Translations under genes and position numbers: made by a program
NCBI GenBank assembly: GCA_004556455.1
Contig: SFGY01000007.1
Coordinates: 62,001 to 126,000, forward strand
DNA length: 64,000 bases
Source: Clostridiales bacterium
Lineage (GTDB): Bacteria; Bacillota; Clostridia; Saccharofermentanales; DTU023
Direction: 5' to 3'
Notes under the pieces: generated by a model
Databases searched by the model: none
What the model saw: only the letters and a program-made list of their open reading frames with translations
What the model was told of the DNA's origin: nothing
Part shown: positions 63,150-64,000 of the stretch, piece by piece
How positions within the stretch are numbered: position 1 is the stretch's first letter
How the letters are laid out: every line of letters starts with the position of its first letter

Positions 63150-63606
63150 GCTGGTGACCTCCATTTTATGCATTATGCAAATTAATATGCCTGATTTCAG
63201 ATTTATATTTTTATCAACATATAGATCTGCATCAGGAAAGTTCTTAGAATTAATATATTTCTATTTTAATTACTTGTCAACATACTTTACAACTTTATGA
63301 AATTAAAAGGGTGGATAAGAAGAGTTCAAAAATTTAAGTTCACCTATGATAAATAATCTTTACATTTTCATTGTGCACAGCATTGTCAAAACATTTTCAA
63401 AGTTTTGATTTTCCGGTTTTTTTAATTGACACCACCATCTTTAAGAATAATGTCATAATTAATAATGATATTAGTCTTATCATTCAACAAAATTATCAGA
63501 ATTTTAAATTTACTGAAGCTATTATCAAAGGAAAGCCCTTAACAGAAGTTGGCTTTTTGAAATTTTTAAAATTAGAGTGTATCGTGATGTATTGTTTATC
63601 ATTGAG

Positions 63607-63623
63607 GTGTTTTGTGAAAACAC
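63607..63623. promoter_or_regulatory. Palindrome GTGTTTTGTGAAAACAC upstream of the aminotransferase gene
   Basis: Perfect 7-bp arms around GTG, about 90 bases upstream of the -35 box. Symmetry and position suggest an operator, possibly for both divergent genes. Confidence 0.45.
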
Positions 63624-63710
63624 TTTCTAAAAAATTCAAAATACATTTGTGATCGCCCGTTTTAAATGTTTTCAAAAAATAAAATAAATTTTAAAAGCTT
63701 ATAAAAGTAA

Positions 63711-63739
63711 TTGACAATGTAAATAAGCAATCTTATACT
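63711..63739 (+). promoter_or_regulatory. Strong sigma-A-type promoter of the aminotransferase gene
   Basis: Consensus TTGACA (63711-63716) and TATACT (63734-63739) with a 17-base spacer, 38 bases before the start codon. Confidence 0.82.
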
Positions 63740-63776
63740 GAAATAAAATTTTAATGAACGAGAGGAGCTCATACTT

Positions 63777-64000
63777 ATGCAATATGCATTTTCAAATCGT
63801 ATACAAAATGTCAAACCGTCCGCCATCCGTGAAATTCTGAAGCTTGTTGCCAAAAATCCGAGTATTATTTCATTTTCAACAGGTAGTCCTTCGAATGAGG
63901 CTATTCCTGTAGAAGAAATTCATGAAATCGCTGAAAATATCTTTGCAACGAGAGCAATAGAATCTTTACAGTATAGTATGACAGAGGGTTATCCTTCTTT
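63777..64000 (+). CDS. PLP-dependent aminotransferase, N-terminal part (window ends)
   Basis: The first 74 residues of a class I/II aminotransferase: QYAFSNRIQNVKPSAIREI and ISFSTGSPSNEAIPVEEI match the N-terminal arm and GGxP-like substrate region (here STGSPSNE) of 2-aminoadipate/aromatic aminotransferases; YSMTEGYPS is the usual start of the cofactor-binding domain. The ATG at 63777 has AGAGGAG upstream. It diverges from the homocitrate-synthase-like gene; one metabolic unit making or degrading a 2-amino acid is possible. Confidence 0.82.
   Translation, partial: MQYAFSNRIQNVKPSAIREILKLVAKNPSIISFSTGSPSNEAIPVEEIHEIAENIFATRAIESLQYSMTEGYPS

Larger units (their letters stand above)
63150..63776. 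other. AT-rich divergent intergenic region
   Basis: About 630 bases between the condensing-enzyme and aminotransferase genes. It holds inverted repeats at 63386-63408 (TCAAAAC/GTTTTGA) and 63607-63623, a TTGACA at 63425-63430, and the aminotransferase promoter. A 93-codon plus-strand frame (63371-63652) has no ribosome site and contains the palindromes; I consider it non-coding. Confidence 0.5.

Noticed and set aside
63371..63652. A 93-codon plus-strand frame before the aminotransferase
   Set aside because: No ribosome site, very AT-rich, contains both palindromes and ends 60 bases before the promoter.

Overview
The window looks like chromosome of a strictly anaerobic Gram-positive bacterium of the Clostridia type. 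The inference rests on gene content: a CD1871A-type CXXC micro-protein beside an NapH-like ferredoxin and TlpA-like thioredoxins, an acyl-CoA dehydrogenase carrying its own EtfA and rubredoxin domains next to a flavodiiron protein, strong GGAGG-type ribosome sites, and a clostridial-type prophage replication module. No rRNA or tRNA genes were seen, so the species cannot be named.

Layout. 0-16 kb: start of a GntP-type permease, an M16C metallopeptidase, an Rrf2 regulator, a thioredoxin-fold exported protein, an EamA exporter, an OmpR/HisKA two-component pair, a CXXC/ferredoxin/TlpA redox cluster, and an ABC-2 exporter operon (ATPase plus two permeases). 16-19.4 kb: an operon resembling Bacillus ydjGHI (zinc-ribbon, TPM and SPFH proteins). 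19.8-23.1 kb: the acyl-CoA dehydrogenase-EtfA-rubredoxin fusion followed by flavodiiron protein FprA. 23.2-28.9 kb: an AT-rich accessory stretch with an unknown anchored protein, a frameshifted papain-like protease, a DUF4143 ATPase, YbaK, and a repeat-filled gap. 28.9-36.4 kb: a peptide-import operon (OppA, two permeases, a fused double ATPase) ending in an M42 aminopeptidase.

36.5-58.7 kb is an integrated element with two arms. The left arm, all minus strand and tightly overlapped, is a defence operon: an ABC-three-component system (HNH protein, small middle component, DUF2326 ATPase), an HTH regulator, an AlbA_2 protein, a BcgI-like nuclease-methylase, a specificity subunit that ends at a run of nine G, a third specificity half beyond that run in another frame, and a 5'-truncated methylase-TRD gene. 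The right arm, plus strand, is a prophage early region (sigma-like factor, DUF2800, DUF2815, PolA, antirepressor, D5 primase-helicase, VRR-NUC, SNF2 helicase, DUF1492, HNH) that stops inside the small terminase gene, fused directly to the C-terminal half of a DeoR-type regulator. Large terminase, head, tail, lysis and integrase genes are absent, so the element is a remnant whose defence cargo looks mostly intact.

59-64 kb: a metallo-beta-lactamase-fold gene split in two frames at a dnaX-like slippery sequence, a sodium:neurotransmitter-symporter-family carrier, a homocitrate/isopropylmalate-synthase-like enzyme, and divergently the start of a class I/II aminotransferase.

The most interesting signals are the G9 tract in the specificity locus (candidate phase-variable restriction-modification), four helically phased TGTCCAA repeats in the leader of the defence operon, the A-AAA-AAG frameshift site, the prophage/DeoR fusion, and a 61-bp copy of part of the ABC ATPase gene behind the TPM gene.
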